Origin: CAWKEY01 sp963848675
GTDB lineage: Bacteria; Pseudomonadota; Gammaproteobacteria; Methylococcales; Methylomonadaceae
Assembly (NCBI GenBank): GCA_963848675.1
Contig: CAWKEY010000024.1
Coordinates: 1-64,000 of the forward strand
Reading direction: 5' to 3'
Length of the DNA: 64,000 nt
Part shown: one piece after another, positions 49,469 to 58,859 of the stretch
How the letters are laid out: the number at the start of each line of letters is the position of its first letter
Position numbering within the stretch: the first letter of the stretch is position 1
The notes under the pieces: model-generated
Seen by the model: the letters and a program-made list of their open reading frames with translations, nothing else
Database searches by the model: none
Told to the model about the DNA's origin: nothing
Made by a program: the position numbers and the translations under genes

Positions 49469-50920
49469 TTATCTGTTAAGCAAAAACAGGCTGGCCAGCC
49501 CCAGAAAAATAAAAAAGCCCATGGCATCGGTGATAAAGGTGAGCATGACACTGGTGCCGACCGCCGGATCCCTGCCGAATTTATGACGCAGCAAAGGAAT
49601 GCCGAGTCCGGCACAGACCGAGACTTGCAAGTTGATAAACATGGCCACGGCCATAACCCCCGACAAGGCGGCGTCCTGGTACAGCAGCATCACCAGACTG
49701 CCCACTACGCAGCCCAACAGCGTGCCGTTCAAGGCGGCAAGACAGAGTTCTTTTTTTATCAGCCGGCGGATGTTGGCGGGCGTGATTTGTCCCAAGGCCA
49801 GCGAGCGGATAATCAGCATGCTGGTCTGATTGCCGGTATTGCCGCCGGTTGAAGCGACAATGGGCATTAGCGAGGCCAGTGCAACCAATTGCAGAATGGT
49901 ATTTTCAAATACACCGATAATGCGGGTGGCAGCAAACGCCGTCATGATGTTAATCAGCAGCCAGGTCCAGCGGTTTTTTGCGCTTTTCCAGACACTGGAA
50001 AATAAATCTTCTTCTTCGGTGACGCCGGCCTGAATGAGCATATCTTCGTCGGTTTCTGCACGGATAAAATCCACGATGCTGTCGACGCAAAGCCGGCCCA
50101 GGAGTTTGTGGTTATTATCGATAACCGGGGCCGAGATCAGATCATAACGTTCAAAGGCCCGTGATGCTTCGGCGACATCCTGGTCGGCTCGAAAGTGGAC
50201 AAAGTCGGTAACCATGACCTCGTTGACATGGCTGGTTTGCGGGTGGGTCAAGAGTCGTTGCAAGGGCAAAATGCCTTGAACGCGGTTGGCCTGATCGACA
50301 ACAAACAGTTTATCGGTGTGGCTGGGCAATTTGCCGAGTTTGCGGATATAGTTGGCGATGGCTTTTAGGCTGAGATCGTTGCGGATGGCAATCATGCCAA
50401 AATCCATGTGTGCGCCGACCTGATGCTCCGGATAAGACAGCACGGCATTCAAATCCCGGCGCTTTTTGCTGTTCAGGGATCTAAGAATCTTCAGCATGGC
50501 CCTTTTCGGAAGATCCGCTGCCAGGTCTGCTATCTCGTCGGTTTCCAGCTGGCTTGCCACCGAGGCCAGTTCTTCAGCCTCCATGCCCGAAATCAGCGTT
50601 TGTCTTACCGCATCCGACACTTCCAGCAGGACCTGGCCGTCATTGCCGGTTTTAATCGCATCCCATGCAGTCTGGCGTTGATCAAGCGGCAGTGATTCAA
50701 GAATGTAGGCTATATCGGCAGGACGCAGACGGGAAAATTTTTCCTGCAATCGAGTCTGTTGCTGTTTGCGGAGAAAGGCTTCTATCAGTTCGTGCTTGGC
50801 GGCAGGACCTCTTTTAACCAGTGATTCTTCCAGTTGCTGTTTTTCCAGCAAAGTGATGATCTGTTGCAGATGCTGCTGCAAGAACTGCTCGGAATGGCGA
50901 CTGTCATCAGGAGATTGCAT
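49469..50920 (-). CDS. mgtE: Magnesium transporter MgtE
   Basis: A Mg2+-gated magnesium channel of the inner membrane, 483 aa. The cytoplasmic N domain of helical repeats (1-130: RPADIAYILESLPLDQRQ, LAADLPKRAMLKILRSL) is followed by two CBS domains (about 135-260) that sense Mg2+, a plug helix and a five-helix membrane domain (about 315-480) with the conserved MPIVASTGGNTGNQTSMLIIRSLALGQI pore segment. It is convergent with nadE; 6 bases separate the stops. Confidence 0.94.
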   Translation of the reverse strand: MQSPDDSRHSEQFLQQHLQQIITLLEKQQLEESLVKRGPAAKHELIEAFLRKQQQTRLQEKFSRLRPADIAYILESLPLDQRQTAWDAIKTGNDGQVLLEVSDAVRQTLISGMEAEELASVASQLETDEIADLAADLPKRAMLKILRSLNSKKRRDLNAVLSYPEHQVGAHMDFGMIAIRNDLSLKAIANYIRKLGKLPSHTDKLFVVDQANRVQGILPLQRLLTHPQTSHVNEVMVTDFVHFRADQDVAEASRAFERYDLISAPVIDNNHKLLGRLCVDSIVDFIRAETDEDMLIQAGVTEEEDLFSSVWKSAKNRWTWLLINIMTAFAATRIIGVFENTILQLVALASLMPIVASTGGNTGNQTSMLIIRSLALGQITPANIRRLIKKELCLAALNGTLLGCVVGSLVMLLYQDAALSGVMAVAMFINLQVSVCAGLGIPLLRHKFGRDPAVGTSVMLTFITDAMGFFIFLGLASLFLLNR

Positions 50921-51031
50921 AAATTCGATATCGGTGCTTTAAAGAGCCCCATTGACCGGCGCGGCAGCAAAAACCTATCAGAGGCGAGTGGTTTGGGTGC
51001 AGTTCAAATTTTGTTAGATTCCTGAATGTTA

Positions 51032-53347
51032 TCAGGCGGCAGGGCCATTAATATCAGCCTGATCCCCCTCGTAAGGTGTCGCGTAGCTGCAGTCTTTTTG
51101 AGGACACACTTTTTCCACACCGCGCCTTTTGGTTTCTTTTACGGTTAAAATTGGCCAGTTACAGGCAGGGCAGCCTTCTGCAATGGGCGCATTCCAGAGC
51201 GCGTAATTGCATTTGGGATATTCCGAGCAGGAGTAGAATATCTTGCTGTTTCTGGATTTACGTTTGAGGATGTTGCCTTTTTTGCATTGGGGACACTCAA
51301 CGCCGGTATCGATCGGTTTTTCCAAAGGCTCGATATGGCGGCATTTGGGGTAGGCGCTGCACCCGATAAATTTGCCATAGCGCCCGGTTTTGAGCACTAA
51401 TGGGGACTCGCATTTAGGGCAGCTTCTACCTTCGACGACTTCGGGTTCATCCGCGCTGCTGGTATCGTCATTCAGGTTGCGCGTGTAGGAGCATTCCGGG
51501 TAGTGGGTGCAGCCGATGAAGCGGCCGTTTCGGCCCAGACGAATGGACAGCGGATTGCCGCATTCCGGGCATTTTTCATCGATAGCTTCCTGGGTCACGT
51601 CTTTGCGCTGAACACTTTCATCTTTCTCATGAATCAGCGTGGTAAATGGATTCCAGAAGGCATGCATGAGCGGAATCCAGTCCTTTTCGCCGCGCGAAAC
51701 GGCATCCAGTTCGTCTTCCAGATTGGCGGTGAAGTCGTAATCGACGTATTTGGTAAAATGCTCGGTAAGAAACTTGTTGACGATACGGCCGACATCGGTC
51801 GGATAGAAGCGCTTGTTGTCCAGAGTGACATATTCACGATTTTGCAAGGTCGAAATGATCGAGGCATAGGTCGAGGGCCGGCCAATACCATGTTCTTCAA
51901 GGGCTTTAACCAGGCTGGCTTCGCCGTAGCGTGGCGGCGGCTCGGTAAAATGTTGTGCCACCAGAATATCATTGAGTTGGACAGGGCGGCCTTCTTCCAT
52001 AGGCGGCAGAAAGCTTTCTTTGGCGTCACTCTCATTACTGTCATCCTTGCCTTCCAAATAAACCGCCATAAACCCTGGAATGGCAATGGACGAGCCTGTT
52101 GCTCTGAAGGTGTGTTTGCCATCGCCGCAGCTTAAATCCACTGCGATCATGTTGATCGTGGCATGAATCATCTGACAGGCGACGGTGCGTTTCCAGATCA
52201 GATCATAGAGTTTAAATTGCTCTGCGCTCAGGTAATTTTTTATCTGGCTGGGCAAATAGCGCGCCGAGGTTGGGCGTATCGCTTCGTGCGCTTCCTGCGC
52301 GTTTTTGGATTTGGTTTTAAATTGACGCGGCTCTTTAGGGACATTTTCTTTGCCATAAGTTTCGGCGATCAATGCGCGAATATCATCGATAGCCTCTGCG
52401 GACAGGTTGACCGAGTCGGTGCGCATATAGGTAATCAGGCCGGCAGTTTCGCCGCCAATATCAATGCCTTCATAGAGTTGCTGGGCGACCATCATGGTTC
52501 GCTTGGTGGTGAAACCCAGTTTGCGAGAAGCTTCCTGCTGCAGTGTCGACGTTATAAAGGGCGGGGCAGGGTTGCGTTTTTGCTGTTTCTTTTCCAGTTT
52601 GGAAACAATTAACTGACCATCGGCGGCATCAAGCAGGGTTTGCCGGGTTGTTTCGGCCAACTGTTCATCAGTAATGCTGAATTGGGTGACCTTTTCGCCT
52701 TCAAACTGGGTTAATTTGGCTTTGAAATTCTGCTCGTGCGCCGTCAATGCGGCATCAACGCTCCAGTATTCGCGGGTTTTAAAGGCTTCAATTTCCTGTT
52801 CGCGTTCGACGATCATGCGCAGGGCGGGACTCTGGACACGGCCGGCTGAGAGTCCGCGGCGGATTTTTTTCCACAACAAAGGCGACAGGTTAAAACCTAC
52901 CAGGTAATCCAGCGCCCGGCGCGCCTGCTGAGCATTGATTAAGTTGATGGCTAAGTGTTCGGGATGGGCAATTGCCTCAGTGACGGCTTTTTTGGTGATT
53001 TCATGAAAGACAACCCTGTGCACAGGCTTGTCCTTGATAAGGTTTTTTTCTTTCAGCAGTTCCAGCAAATGCCAGGAAATCGCTTCTCCTTCTCTATCAG
53101 GGTCAGTGGCCAGGTATAGCGTATCTGCTGTCTTCAGGGCTTTGCTGATCGCCTGAACATGGCGCTGGTTGCGATCAATGACTTCATACTTCATCGCGAA
53201 GTCTTGCTCGGGCACAACGGCGCCTTCTTTAGGGATAAGGTCTCGAACGTGCCCATAGGAGGCCAAAACCTGAAAATCCTTGCCCAGGTATTTCTCAATG
53301 GTTTTGGCTTTTGCGGGTGACTCTACAATGACAAGATGCTTGCTCAT
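51032..53347 (-). CDS. topA: DNA topoisomerase I
   Basis: A type IA topoisomerase that relaxes negative supercoils. It has 771 aa. The Toprim domain has VESPAKAKTIEKYLG and DPDREGEAISWHLLE. The catalytic Tyr is in GLITYMRTDSVNLS. Three four-cysteine zinc modules follow (ECGNPLSIRLGRNGRFIGCT, PKCESPLVLKTGRYGKFIGC, QCKKGNILKRKSRNSKIFYSC), then a fourth Cys-rich end. It lies downstream of smg across a 113-bp spacer containing an inverted repeat. Confidence 0.97.
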   Translation of the reverse strand: MSKHLVIVESPAKAKTIEKYLGKDFQVLASYGHVRDLIPKEGAVVPEQDFAMKYEVIDRNQRHVQAISKALKTADTLYLATDPDREGEAISWHLLELLKEKNLIKDKPVHRVVFHEITKKAVTEAIAHPEHLAINLINAQQARRALDYLVGFNLSPLLWKKIRRGLSAGRVQSPALRMIVEREQEIEAFKTREYWSVDAALTAHEQNFKAKLTQFEGEKVTQFSITDEQLAETTRQTLLDAADGQLIVSKLEKKQQKRNPAPPFITSTLQQEASRKLGFTTKRTMMVAQQLYEGIDIGGETAGLITYMRTDSVNLSAEAIDDIRALIAETYGKENVPKEPRQFKTKSKNAQEAHEAIRPTSARYLPSQIKNYLSAEQFKLYDLIWKRTVACQMIHATINMIAVDLSCGDGKHTFRATGSSIAIPGFMAVYLEGKDDSNESDAKESFLPPMEEGRPVQLNDILVAQHFTEPPPRYGEASLVKALEEHGIGRPSTYASIISTLQNREYVTLDNKRFYPTDVGRIVNKFLTEHFTKYVDYDFTANLEDELDAVSRGEKDWIPLMHAFWNPFTTLIHEKDESVQRKDVTQEAIDEKCPECGNPLSIRLGRNGRFIGCTHYPECSYTRNLNDDTSSADEPEVVEGRSCPKCESPLVLKTGRYGKFIGCSAYPKCRHIEPLEKPIDTGVECPQCKKGNILKRKSRNSKIFYSCSEYPKCNYALWNAPIAEGCPACNWPILTVKETKRRGVEKVCPQKDCSYATPYEGDQADINGPAA

Positions 53348-53373
53348 TTAATTAAACAGATTCAAAGATTTTT

Positions 53374-53457
53374 AAGGTGCAAGGTACAAAGGGCAAGATG
53401 AAAGGGCTTCGCAATGTGATGTATTTTTCACCTTGGACCTTGAACCTTGCGCCTTCC
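53374..53457. repeat. Inverted pair of CCTTG-type repeats between topA and smg
   Basis: aaggtgcaaggtacaaaggg (53374-53393) is nearly the reverse complement of the segment 53431-53457 (ccttggaccttgaaccttgc...). The pair encloses about 37 bases and could fold as a long hairpin. A related copy is at 16717-16733. It looks like a REP-type intergenic element. Confidence 0.5.
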
Positions 53458-53460
53458 AGG

Positions 53461-53928
53461 TTAATGCAAATAAGCAGGGACAAGGTTGTAAACAATATCC
53501 TCCATTCTGGAGAAGGCAATTTCCTCGTTCGGCTGGCTGAGCAATACCATTAATACGATCCATTTCAGTTTTTCCAGGGAAATGTCTTCATTTTCCAGTG
53601 CCATGACGCGGTCAATAACTATTTCGCGGTTGGCAGAATTCAGGATGCCGGTATGTTCCAGAAACATGAGCAGATTCCGGCATTCAATATCCAGTTTGGC
53701 CTTTTCCTGGTCGCAGAAAATACGAAACGCTGGCGTAACCGAGGGCTTTATGGCGCGTTGCAGGCTGAGCGAATCGAGCCAATCGAAGGCTTTAGTGACT
53801 TCGTAAGATTCAAAGCCCGCCTCCAATAATTCTGTTCTGATGACATCACTGTCCGGAAGCGTATCGAGGTCATCTTCCATATAATTTTCAAACAGGTACA
53901 TCAGGACATCAAAAATATTTTCTTTCAT
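53461..53928 (-). CDS. smg: Smg family protein (DUF494)
   Basis: A 155-aa protein of the Smg family: MKENIFDVLMYLFENYMEDD at the N-terminus, GFESYEVTKAFDWLDSL, and ILNSANREIVIDRVMALENEDISLEKLKWIVLMVL. The family is always found near dprA; its molecular role is not established. ATG 53928 follows a purine-rich site (ggag). The upstream open frame to 53964 overlaps dprA and is not supported. Confidence 0.9.
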   Translation of the reverse strand: MKENIFDVLMYLFENYMEDDLDTLPDSDVIRTELLEAGFESYEVTKAFDWLDSLSLQRAIKPSVTPAFRIFCDQEKAKLDIECRNLLMFLEHTGILNSANREIVIDRVMALENEDISLEKLKWIVLMVLLSQPNEEIAFSRMEDIVYNLVPAYLH

Positions 53929-53942
53929 AGGGAGTTTGCTGT

Positions 53943-54995
53943 TTATTTTATTCGGGTATAGCAACCGCCGGCAGTTGCTTCTATGTAACCTTGCAGTTCC
54001 AAAACCAGTAGCATTGAGGAAATGACTTCAACGGATAAAGCGGTATTTACAACCAGATTATCAATGGAAGTGGGGCTGAACATAATAAGATTCAATAATG
54101 TTTGTTGCTCCAGGTCAAGTGTTGATTGTTCAGGGAGGCCAGGCGATTTATCATCTGATTGATTATATTGATTTAATTCTTCAAGAATGTCCTGCGTGGT
54201 TTCGACAAGTTTTGCCCCTTCGCGGATAAGCGCATTACAGCCGCGGGCAAGCGGGTTATGTATTGAACCGGGTATGGCAAAAACCTCACGATTTTGTTCC
54301 AAAGCCATGCGCGCGGTGATCAGTGAGCCGCTTTGTTTGGCGGCTTCAACAACCAGTAAACCCAGGCATAAGCCGCTGATGATGCGGTTGCGCCGGGGAA
54401 AGTGGTTGGCTTTGGCGAGAGTGCCGGGAGGAAACTCTGAAATCATCGCGCCGGTGTTGACAATTTCCGTCGCCAGGTCCTTGTTTCGAGCCGGATAGAC
54501 ACGATCCAGTCCGGTGCCTGCGACCGCGATGGTATAGCCTTTGGCCTTGAGTGCGCCCTGATGGCTCGCGGCATCAATGCCTAAAGCCAGACCGCTGGTA
54601 ATGACCAGGCCATGATGACTTAGCGTTTTGGCAAAGTTGAAGGCGGTTTCCAGGCCTAGAGATGAGGGGTTGCGACTGCCCACAATGGCAATTTGCGGCA
54701 GGGAAAGTATGCCGGCGTTGCCGCGCACAAACAGAATGGGCGGCGGGTCGGCTATTTCTTTTAATTGTGCAGGATAGGCGGCATCGTTTAGGGTGATCGC
54801 GCTGTTGTTGGCTTGCGCGAGCCAGGCCAGATCATAATCAATAGTCTGCCAAGCGCAATTTTTTATCGCAGAAATGCTATCGCTTTTTAAGCCAAGAGCT
54901 GACAGGGCGGCTGTCGATTCGGTAAATAATTGCGCGGGAGTATGGCTTTCGAGGATTTTAAGAAAGGTCCTGCAGCCGACGCCTGGCGTGCGCAA
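53943..54995 (-). CDS. dprA: DNA-processing protein DprA
   Basis: DprA protects incoming single-stranded DNA and loads RecA during natural transformation. The Rossmann-like domain has IAIVGSRNPSSLGLE, TSGLALGIDAASHQGAL, VAGTGLDRVYPARN, SEFPPGTLAKANHFPRRNRI and SGSLITARMALEQNREVFAIPG. A winged-helix C-terminus follows. TTG 54995 gives 350 aa, but the conserved YWLALLRTPGVG segment starts upstream. The frame is open to about 55067 with no ATG or GTG, so the true start may be an unusual codon (a CTG overlaps the stop of the LysM gene) or the start is misread. Confidence 0.9.
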   Translation of the reverse strand: MRTPGVGCRTFLKILESHTPAQLFTESTAALSALGLKSDSISAIKNCAWQTIDYDLAWLAQANNSAITLNDAAYPAQLKEIADPPPILFVRGNAGILSLPQIAIVGSRNPSSLGLETAFNFAKTLSHHGLVITSGLALGIDAASHQGALKAKGYTIAVAGTGLDRVYPARNKDLATEIVNTGAMISEFPPGTLAKANHFPRRNRIISGLCLGLLVVEAAKQSGSLITARMALEQNREVFAIPGSIHNPLARGCNALIREGAKLVETTQDILEELNQYNQSDDKSPGLPEQSTLDLEQQTLLNLIMFSPTSIDNLVVNTALSVEVISSMLLVLELQGYIEATAGGCYTRIK

Positions 54996-55051
54996 TAGCG
55001 CAAGCCAGTAGCTGATGTCGTTGTCTGATTGCGGAGTGTTGATAGTCTGGG

Positions 55052-56164
55052 TCAGGGAGTTTGAACTTTATCGAGTATATGAATTGCCCGGGTAGCTTTC
55101 ATGACCAGGGCATAGCTGATGCGCTCAAAAGGTCTGAAAACCATCAGTGTTCCGGCCATCTCATCCGGCAGTTGAATTTCATCGTTTTTAACCGGGCTGT
55201 AACGGTCACGCACGACTTGGCCGCGTTGATAAATATCCAGTTCGTGACCTGCTTGCAAGCCATCGCTAGTGCCTTTGTCTATGACTACGACATTATAGCG
55301 GCCAATCTGAGATACGCCGTCAAAAACACTGATAATGCTGCCTTTAATACTGTCCTCGGGCGGACGCGGGAAAAAATTTAAAGTGATGTCCTCTTCAGGA
55401 TCAGGCATGATCCGGTCGCCGATGCGGATCTCTCTGTCTGCCTGGTTGATATATAAGGTGGCCGGATCCCCCTCTTGCTGTAAGGTAGTATGACCAACAA
55501 ATTTGGCCTCATAGCCTAAAATTTCTCCGGTTTCCGGACGGGTATAGGTGGCTCCCGCACGGTACATTGTATAAGACAGTGTTGTTGGCTCGGATATCGA
55601 GCGCACATACACTCTGTCGCCAGTACCCGCCAATAAATGTTCGCCGGCAAAGCCTATTACGTAGGGCGCTGTGTTAAGTTCGTTTTCGCTCACGACTCTG
55701 GGTGAGGTTAGAAATCGTGCAATGGCATCCATAGGGATCAGTTTGATCGCCTGTTTATGACTCGTTTCTCTGATGCAAGGCTCGAGTTTGCCTGTCTCGG
55801 AAACAACAAAATCAGGTCTTGCATTTTTTTCGTTGTCCTCTTGTATCACACAGGGTGATTGATGAGGCGTGCCCGCATCGTTGCCTCTGGACAGGTTAAG
55901 CTGGGGGCTTCCGTTTACGATAGAAAAATAAATGGTATCGCCAGGATAAATCAGGTGTGGATTTTGGATCTGTGAATTGGAACGCCAAAGCTCTGGCCAT
56001 TGCCAGGGGTGGGTTAGGAACTTGGCGGATATATCCCATAGGGTATCGCCTTGAGCCACGGTGTATTGGCTGGGATGCGAAGGGTTTATTTGTAATTCAT
56101 CCCCCCATACGCCGATGCTGAAGAGAAGGGACGCTATAAATCCAACAAATGTTCGAAAAGCCAT
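55052..56164 (-). CDS. LysM-domain exported protein
   Basis: A 370-aa protein with a signal peptide (MAFRTFVGFIASLLFSIGVWG) and one LysM domain near residues 33-80 (QYTVAQGDTLWDISAKFLTHPWQWPELWRSN...IYPGDTIYF), which binds peptidoglycan. The long C-terminal part (ENELNTAPYVIGFAGEHLLAGTGDRVYVR, ILGYEAKFVGHTTLQQEGDPATLYI) belongs to the family often found between dprA and def. Probable periplasmic or outer-envelope function; activity unknown. Transcribed divergently from the 56632 gene. Confidence 0.85.
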   Translation of the reverse strand: MAFRTFVGFIASLLFSIGVWGDELQINPSHPSQYTVAQGDTLWDISAKFLTHPWQWPELWRSNSQIQNPHLIYPGDTIYFSIVNGSPQLNLSRGNDAGTPHQSPCVIQEDNEKNARPDFVVSETGKLEPCIRETSHKQAIKLIPMDAIARFLTSPRVVSENELNTAPYVIGFAGEHLLAGTGDRVYVRSISEPTTLSYTMYRAGATYTRPETGEILGYEAKFVGHTTLQQEGDPATLYINQADREIRIGDRIMPDPEEDITLNFFPRPPEDSIKGSIISVFDGVSQIGRYNVVVIDKGTSDGLQAGHELDIYQRGQVVRDRYSPVKNDEIQLPDEMAGTLMVFRPFERISYALVMKATRAIHILDKVQTP

Positions 56165-56631
56165 AATTGATTCCTGCCAGGTCTTTTTAGTCTGTTTGAC
56201 TTCGAAGTTTAGATGAATTCATTAAGAAATCTAGCTCCAAGTCCGACAATTGAGTTAGCAGGCTTGGAATCCTGGCTGTTTCGGTGAAGCTGTCGCCTAT
56301 GTGGCGGCTGTTGGTGTGTCTATTCTGACACTCATTTAGATGTTTGCAAGCGCAAGCCTATAAGTGCACTGCTATCAAGGACTTGAATCTGTTGCAGGAT
56401 TGCCGATGGTTGAATATGCGGCTGTGCGGGTTGGCGTGCCGCCATGAATGCGGTATTGCTGGTAATTGACGCTTCGACAAAGCGCGGATGCTCATTAAGG
56501 CAGTTTTTTCTATTTTGTATGGGATAGGTGGAGTCTGAGGTGGACTGTGGCGTCAATTATCGCTAAATTGGTCTGGTTTTTGATATTGTGTATTTCTGAT
56601 TTATATCTTTAATTACTTACAACACGACGCC
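56165..56631. other. Intergenic region, no clear feature
   Basis: This is the divergent spacer between the LysM gene and the 56632 gene. A 74-codon open frame on the minus strand (56332-56556) shows no recognisable similarity or ribosome-binding site. It is AT-rich near 56570-56620 where a promoter for the next gene could lie. Nothing else is supported. Confidence 0.4.
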
Positions 56632-57057
56632 ATGATTGTCATCTTAAAAAGAATTAGCGCGGTCACAAGCGTTCCCGACATCGAGAGCTTTATTGATCCG
56701 GTTATAAAAGGCGGCCTGTTCAAAAAGGCCGGAAAGATAAAGAGTTTAAAAATTCAAATGATTCAAGAACCCGGATCAGGCCGTGACGAATGTCATGTGA
56801 TAGTTAGAATCGAGCCTGATGTTGCCGCTCAGAGAGTGATCAGGACGCTTAACAGAAAACCCTGTGCGGGTAAGCCAATCAATGTCAGCGAGTTTCATTC
56901 CAGACTTTATGTGAATGATCGAAGAGAAAGCCAGGATACCTGTTTTCAGGATGCACGTAAGGCGGATCGCCGACGCAAAAATTTGGTGATAAAGGATCTT
57001 GCCACCGATAAAATTGGGACCGCCATTAACAAGGGTGCACTCCCGCTGGCGCTTTGA
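56632..57057 (+). CDS. Small basic protein, possible RRM-like RNA-binding fold
   Basis: A 141-aa protein from ATG 56632. The N-terminal 95 residues alternate short strands and helices (MIVILKRISAVTSVPDIESFIDP, KIKSLKIQMIQEPG, CHVIVRIEPDVAAQRVIRTLN, KPINVSEFHSR), an order that would fit an RRM fold, followed by a basic tail (DARKADRRRKNLVIKDL). RNA binding is inferred from this pattern and charge only. No ribosome-binding site is obvious. It stands alone, divergent from the LysM gene. Confidence 0.55.
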   Translation: MIVILKRISAVTSVPDIESFIDPVIKGGLFKKAGKIKSLKIQMIQEPGSGRDECHVIVRIEPDVAAQRVIRTLNRKPCAGKPINVSEFHSRLYVNDRRESQDTCFQDARKADRRRKNLVIKDLATDKIGTAINKGALPLAL

Positions 57058-57084
57058 GCCATCCTAAACGGCGCAAAATCGAAT

Positions 57085-57297
57085 TTGGCATTGAGCAGGA
57101 TTTTTAAAAGCTGGGTTCTGTTTCATAAAGATCCAAGCCGAAATCCGGTATCTCTGAGTTGTTTGTCTCTGTTTGTTTATGAGAGTTTACATGATGCCTT
57201 GGATGACTTGGGATTACCTTATTGGATTGATGTCATGTTCTGGGACAACCAAACCTGCACAATGCAGCCCTTTACTCTCTCGGCGTGTTGGCTGTGA
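57085..57297 (+). pseudogene. Possible remnant of an MNT-type nucleotidyltransferase
   Basis: A 70-codon frame whose middle, ESLHDALDDLGLPYWIDVMFWDN, resembles the end of minimal nucleotidyltransferases (pattern: Leu-Pro-Tyr-x-x-Asp-Val-x-x-Trp). The N-terminal part with the Gly-Ser and Asp-x-Asp catalytic motifs is missing, and no antitoxin-type HEPN partner is present. The surrounding 57058-57419 has no other gene. Most likely a decayed toxin-antitoxin or orphan nucleotidyltransferase gene; a chance open frame cannot be excluded. Confidence 0.3.
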
Positions 57298-57419
57298 GCG
57301 GCCTCCTGACTGCGTCATTGCAATGAGCTGAAGCCGCAAGCATCAATGACTGGGGAGTTTCCATATGATTTCAATTTCAGATAGAATCCCGCTATTGAAA
57401 TATTATAGTGGAGCGATTG

Positions 57420-57926
57420 TTGAGTATTCTAACTATTCTCGAGTTTCCGGACGAGCGTTTACGCAAAAAAGCCGCCGTGGTTAAGTCGGTTGATGATACA
57501 GTCAGAAAGCTGGCTGATGACATGCTTGAAACCATGTATGAATCCCGCGGTGTGGGTTTGGCCGCTACCCAGGTAAATGTGCATCAGCGTATAATCGTAA
57601 TCGATGTCAGTGAGGATAAGAGCGCGCCTCTGTATTTGATCAATCCAGAAATCATCGCCAAAGACGGTGTTGAAGAATCCGAAGAGGGTTGTCTTTCCGT
57701 GCCCGGTTTTTTTGAGAAGGTGAGACGAGCCGAACATATCAAAGTTAAGGCGCTGAACAGGGACGGCCAGGCTTTTGAATTTGATGCGAGGGATTTGCTG
57801 GCCGTGTGCGTACAGCATGAAATGGATCATCTGGACGGAAAATTGTTTGTCGATTATTTATCACCCTTGAAACGGCAGCGCATCAAAAAGAAACTGGAAA
57901 AAATTCATAAAATGGAACAGAGCTGA
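57420..57926 (+). CDS. def: Peptide deformylase
   Basis: Removes the formyl group from nascent proteins. It has 168 aa. All three motifs are present: GVGLAATQV, EEGCLSVPG (metal Cys) and QHEMDHLDG (HExxH-type, with metal His residues and catalytic Glu). The start is taken as TTG 57420 (MSILTILEFPDERLR), with ggag at 57409-57412 as ribosome-binding site. GTG 57408 in the same frame would put that site inside the gene. It heads def-fmt-rsmB, 2 bases before fmt. Confidence 0.95.
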   Translation: MSILTILEFPDERLRKKAAVVKSVDDTVRKLADDMLETMYESRGVGLAATQVNVHQRIIVIDVSEDKSAPLYLINPEIIAKDGVEESEEGCLSVPGFFEKVRRAEHIKVKALNRDGQAFEFDARDLLAVCVQHEMDHLDGKLFVDYLSPLKRQRIKKKLEKIHKMEQS

Positions 57927-57928
57927 GC

Positions 57929-58852
57929 ATGAAGATTGTTTTCGCTGGCACCCCGGATTTTGCCGTGCCGACCTTGCAGATGCTGCTGGATTCGGGGCAT
58001 GAGCTGTGTGCCATCTACACGCAGCCAGACCGTCCCGCGGGACGCGGGCGTAAATTGACTGCCAGCCCGGTCAAGGCGTTGGCATTAAAAGCGCGTATTC
58101 CTGTTTTTCAGCCCGCCACGCTAAAAACCGATGAGGAATTACGGCTAATAGCCACGTTCAATGCCGATCTGATGGTGGTTGTCGCCTACGGCATGATTTT
58201 GCCGCAGGCGGCGTTGGATGTGCCTAAGCTCGGCTGTATCAATGTCCATGGCTCTTTGTTGCCGCGCTGGCGCGGAGCCGCACCCATTCAGCGGGCACTC
58301 ATGGCGGGTGATGAAAAAACCGGGGTGACCATCATGCGCATGGTGCGCAAGCTAGATGCAGGCGCCATGCTGCACAAAGAGGAGTGTGTCATTGGTCCTC
58401 GCGATACCGCCAGCGATTTACACGACAAATTAGCGCAACTGGGCGCCATTGGCCTGGCTAAAGTGCTGACACAAATTCAAGAAGGCACTGTGCATGCACA
58501 AGAGCAGGATGAAGCCTTGGTGACTTACGCCGAGAAGCTGGAAAAAAGTGAAGCCTTCCTGGACTGGTCACAACCGGCCGCGCAATTGGCCAGAAAAGTG
58601 CGGGGATTAAACGCCTGGCCGGTCGCGCAAACGCGCTATCAGGGGGCGATATTGCGGATCTGGCAGGCTGAAGCCATTGCGGCTGAAACGTCTGCAGAAC
58701 CAGGCACGGTGATTTGCCCCGGTAAACATATGGATGTGGCAACCGGTAAAGGTCTGTTGCGCCTGCATGAAGTGCAGCTGCCGGGCGGAAAGCGGATGGC
58801 CGTTCAGGCTTTTCTCAGTGCGCATGACGTTGATGCGGCAAAGCTGTGTTAA
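57929..58852 (+). CDS. fmt: Methionyl-tRNA formyltransferase
   Basis: Formylates initiator Met-tRNA using 10-formyl-tetrahydrofolate; Def reverses this on the finished protein. It has 307 aa (315 in E. coli). N-terminal MKIVFAGTPDFAVPTLQMLL, the catalytic block INVHGSLLPRWRGAAPIQRA, the GVTIMRMVRKLDAGAML segment, and the C-terminal tRNA-binding domain (YAEKLEKSEAFLDWSQPA, VRGLNAWPVAQT). It lies between def and rsmB with very short gaps. Confidence 0.96.
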   Translation: MKIVFAGTPDFAVPTLQMLLDSGHELCAIYTQPDRPAGRGRKLTASPVKALALKARIPVFQPATLKTDEELRLIATFNADLMVVVAYGMILPQAALDVPKLGCINVHGSLLPRWRGAAPIQRALMAGDEKTGVTIMRMVRKLDAGAMLHKEECVIGPRDTASDLHDKLAQLGAIGLAKVLTQIQEGTVHAQEQDEALVTYAEKLEKSEAFLDWSQPAAQLARKVRGLNAWPVAQTRYQGAILRIWQAEAIAAETSAEPGTVICPGKHMDVATGKGLLRLHEVQLPGGKRMAVQAFLSAHDVDAAKLC

Positions 58853-58859
58853 ATAGCCG

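Noticed and set aside
56332..56556. A 74-codon minus-strand open frame between the LysM gene and the 56632 gene.
   Set aside because: It has no ribosome-binding site, no recognisable domain, and lies in a spacer where chance frames are expected.
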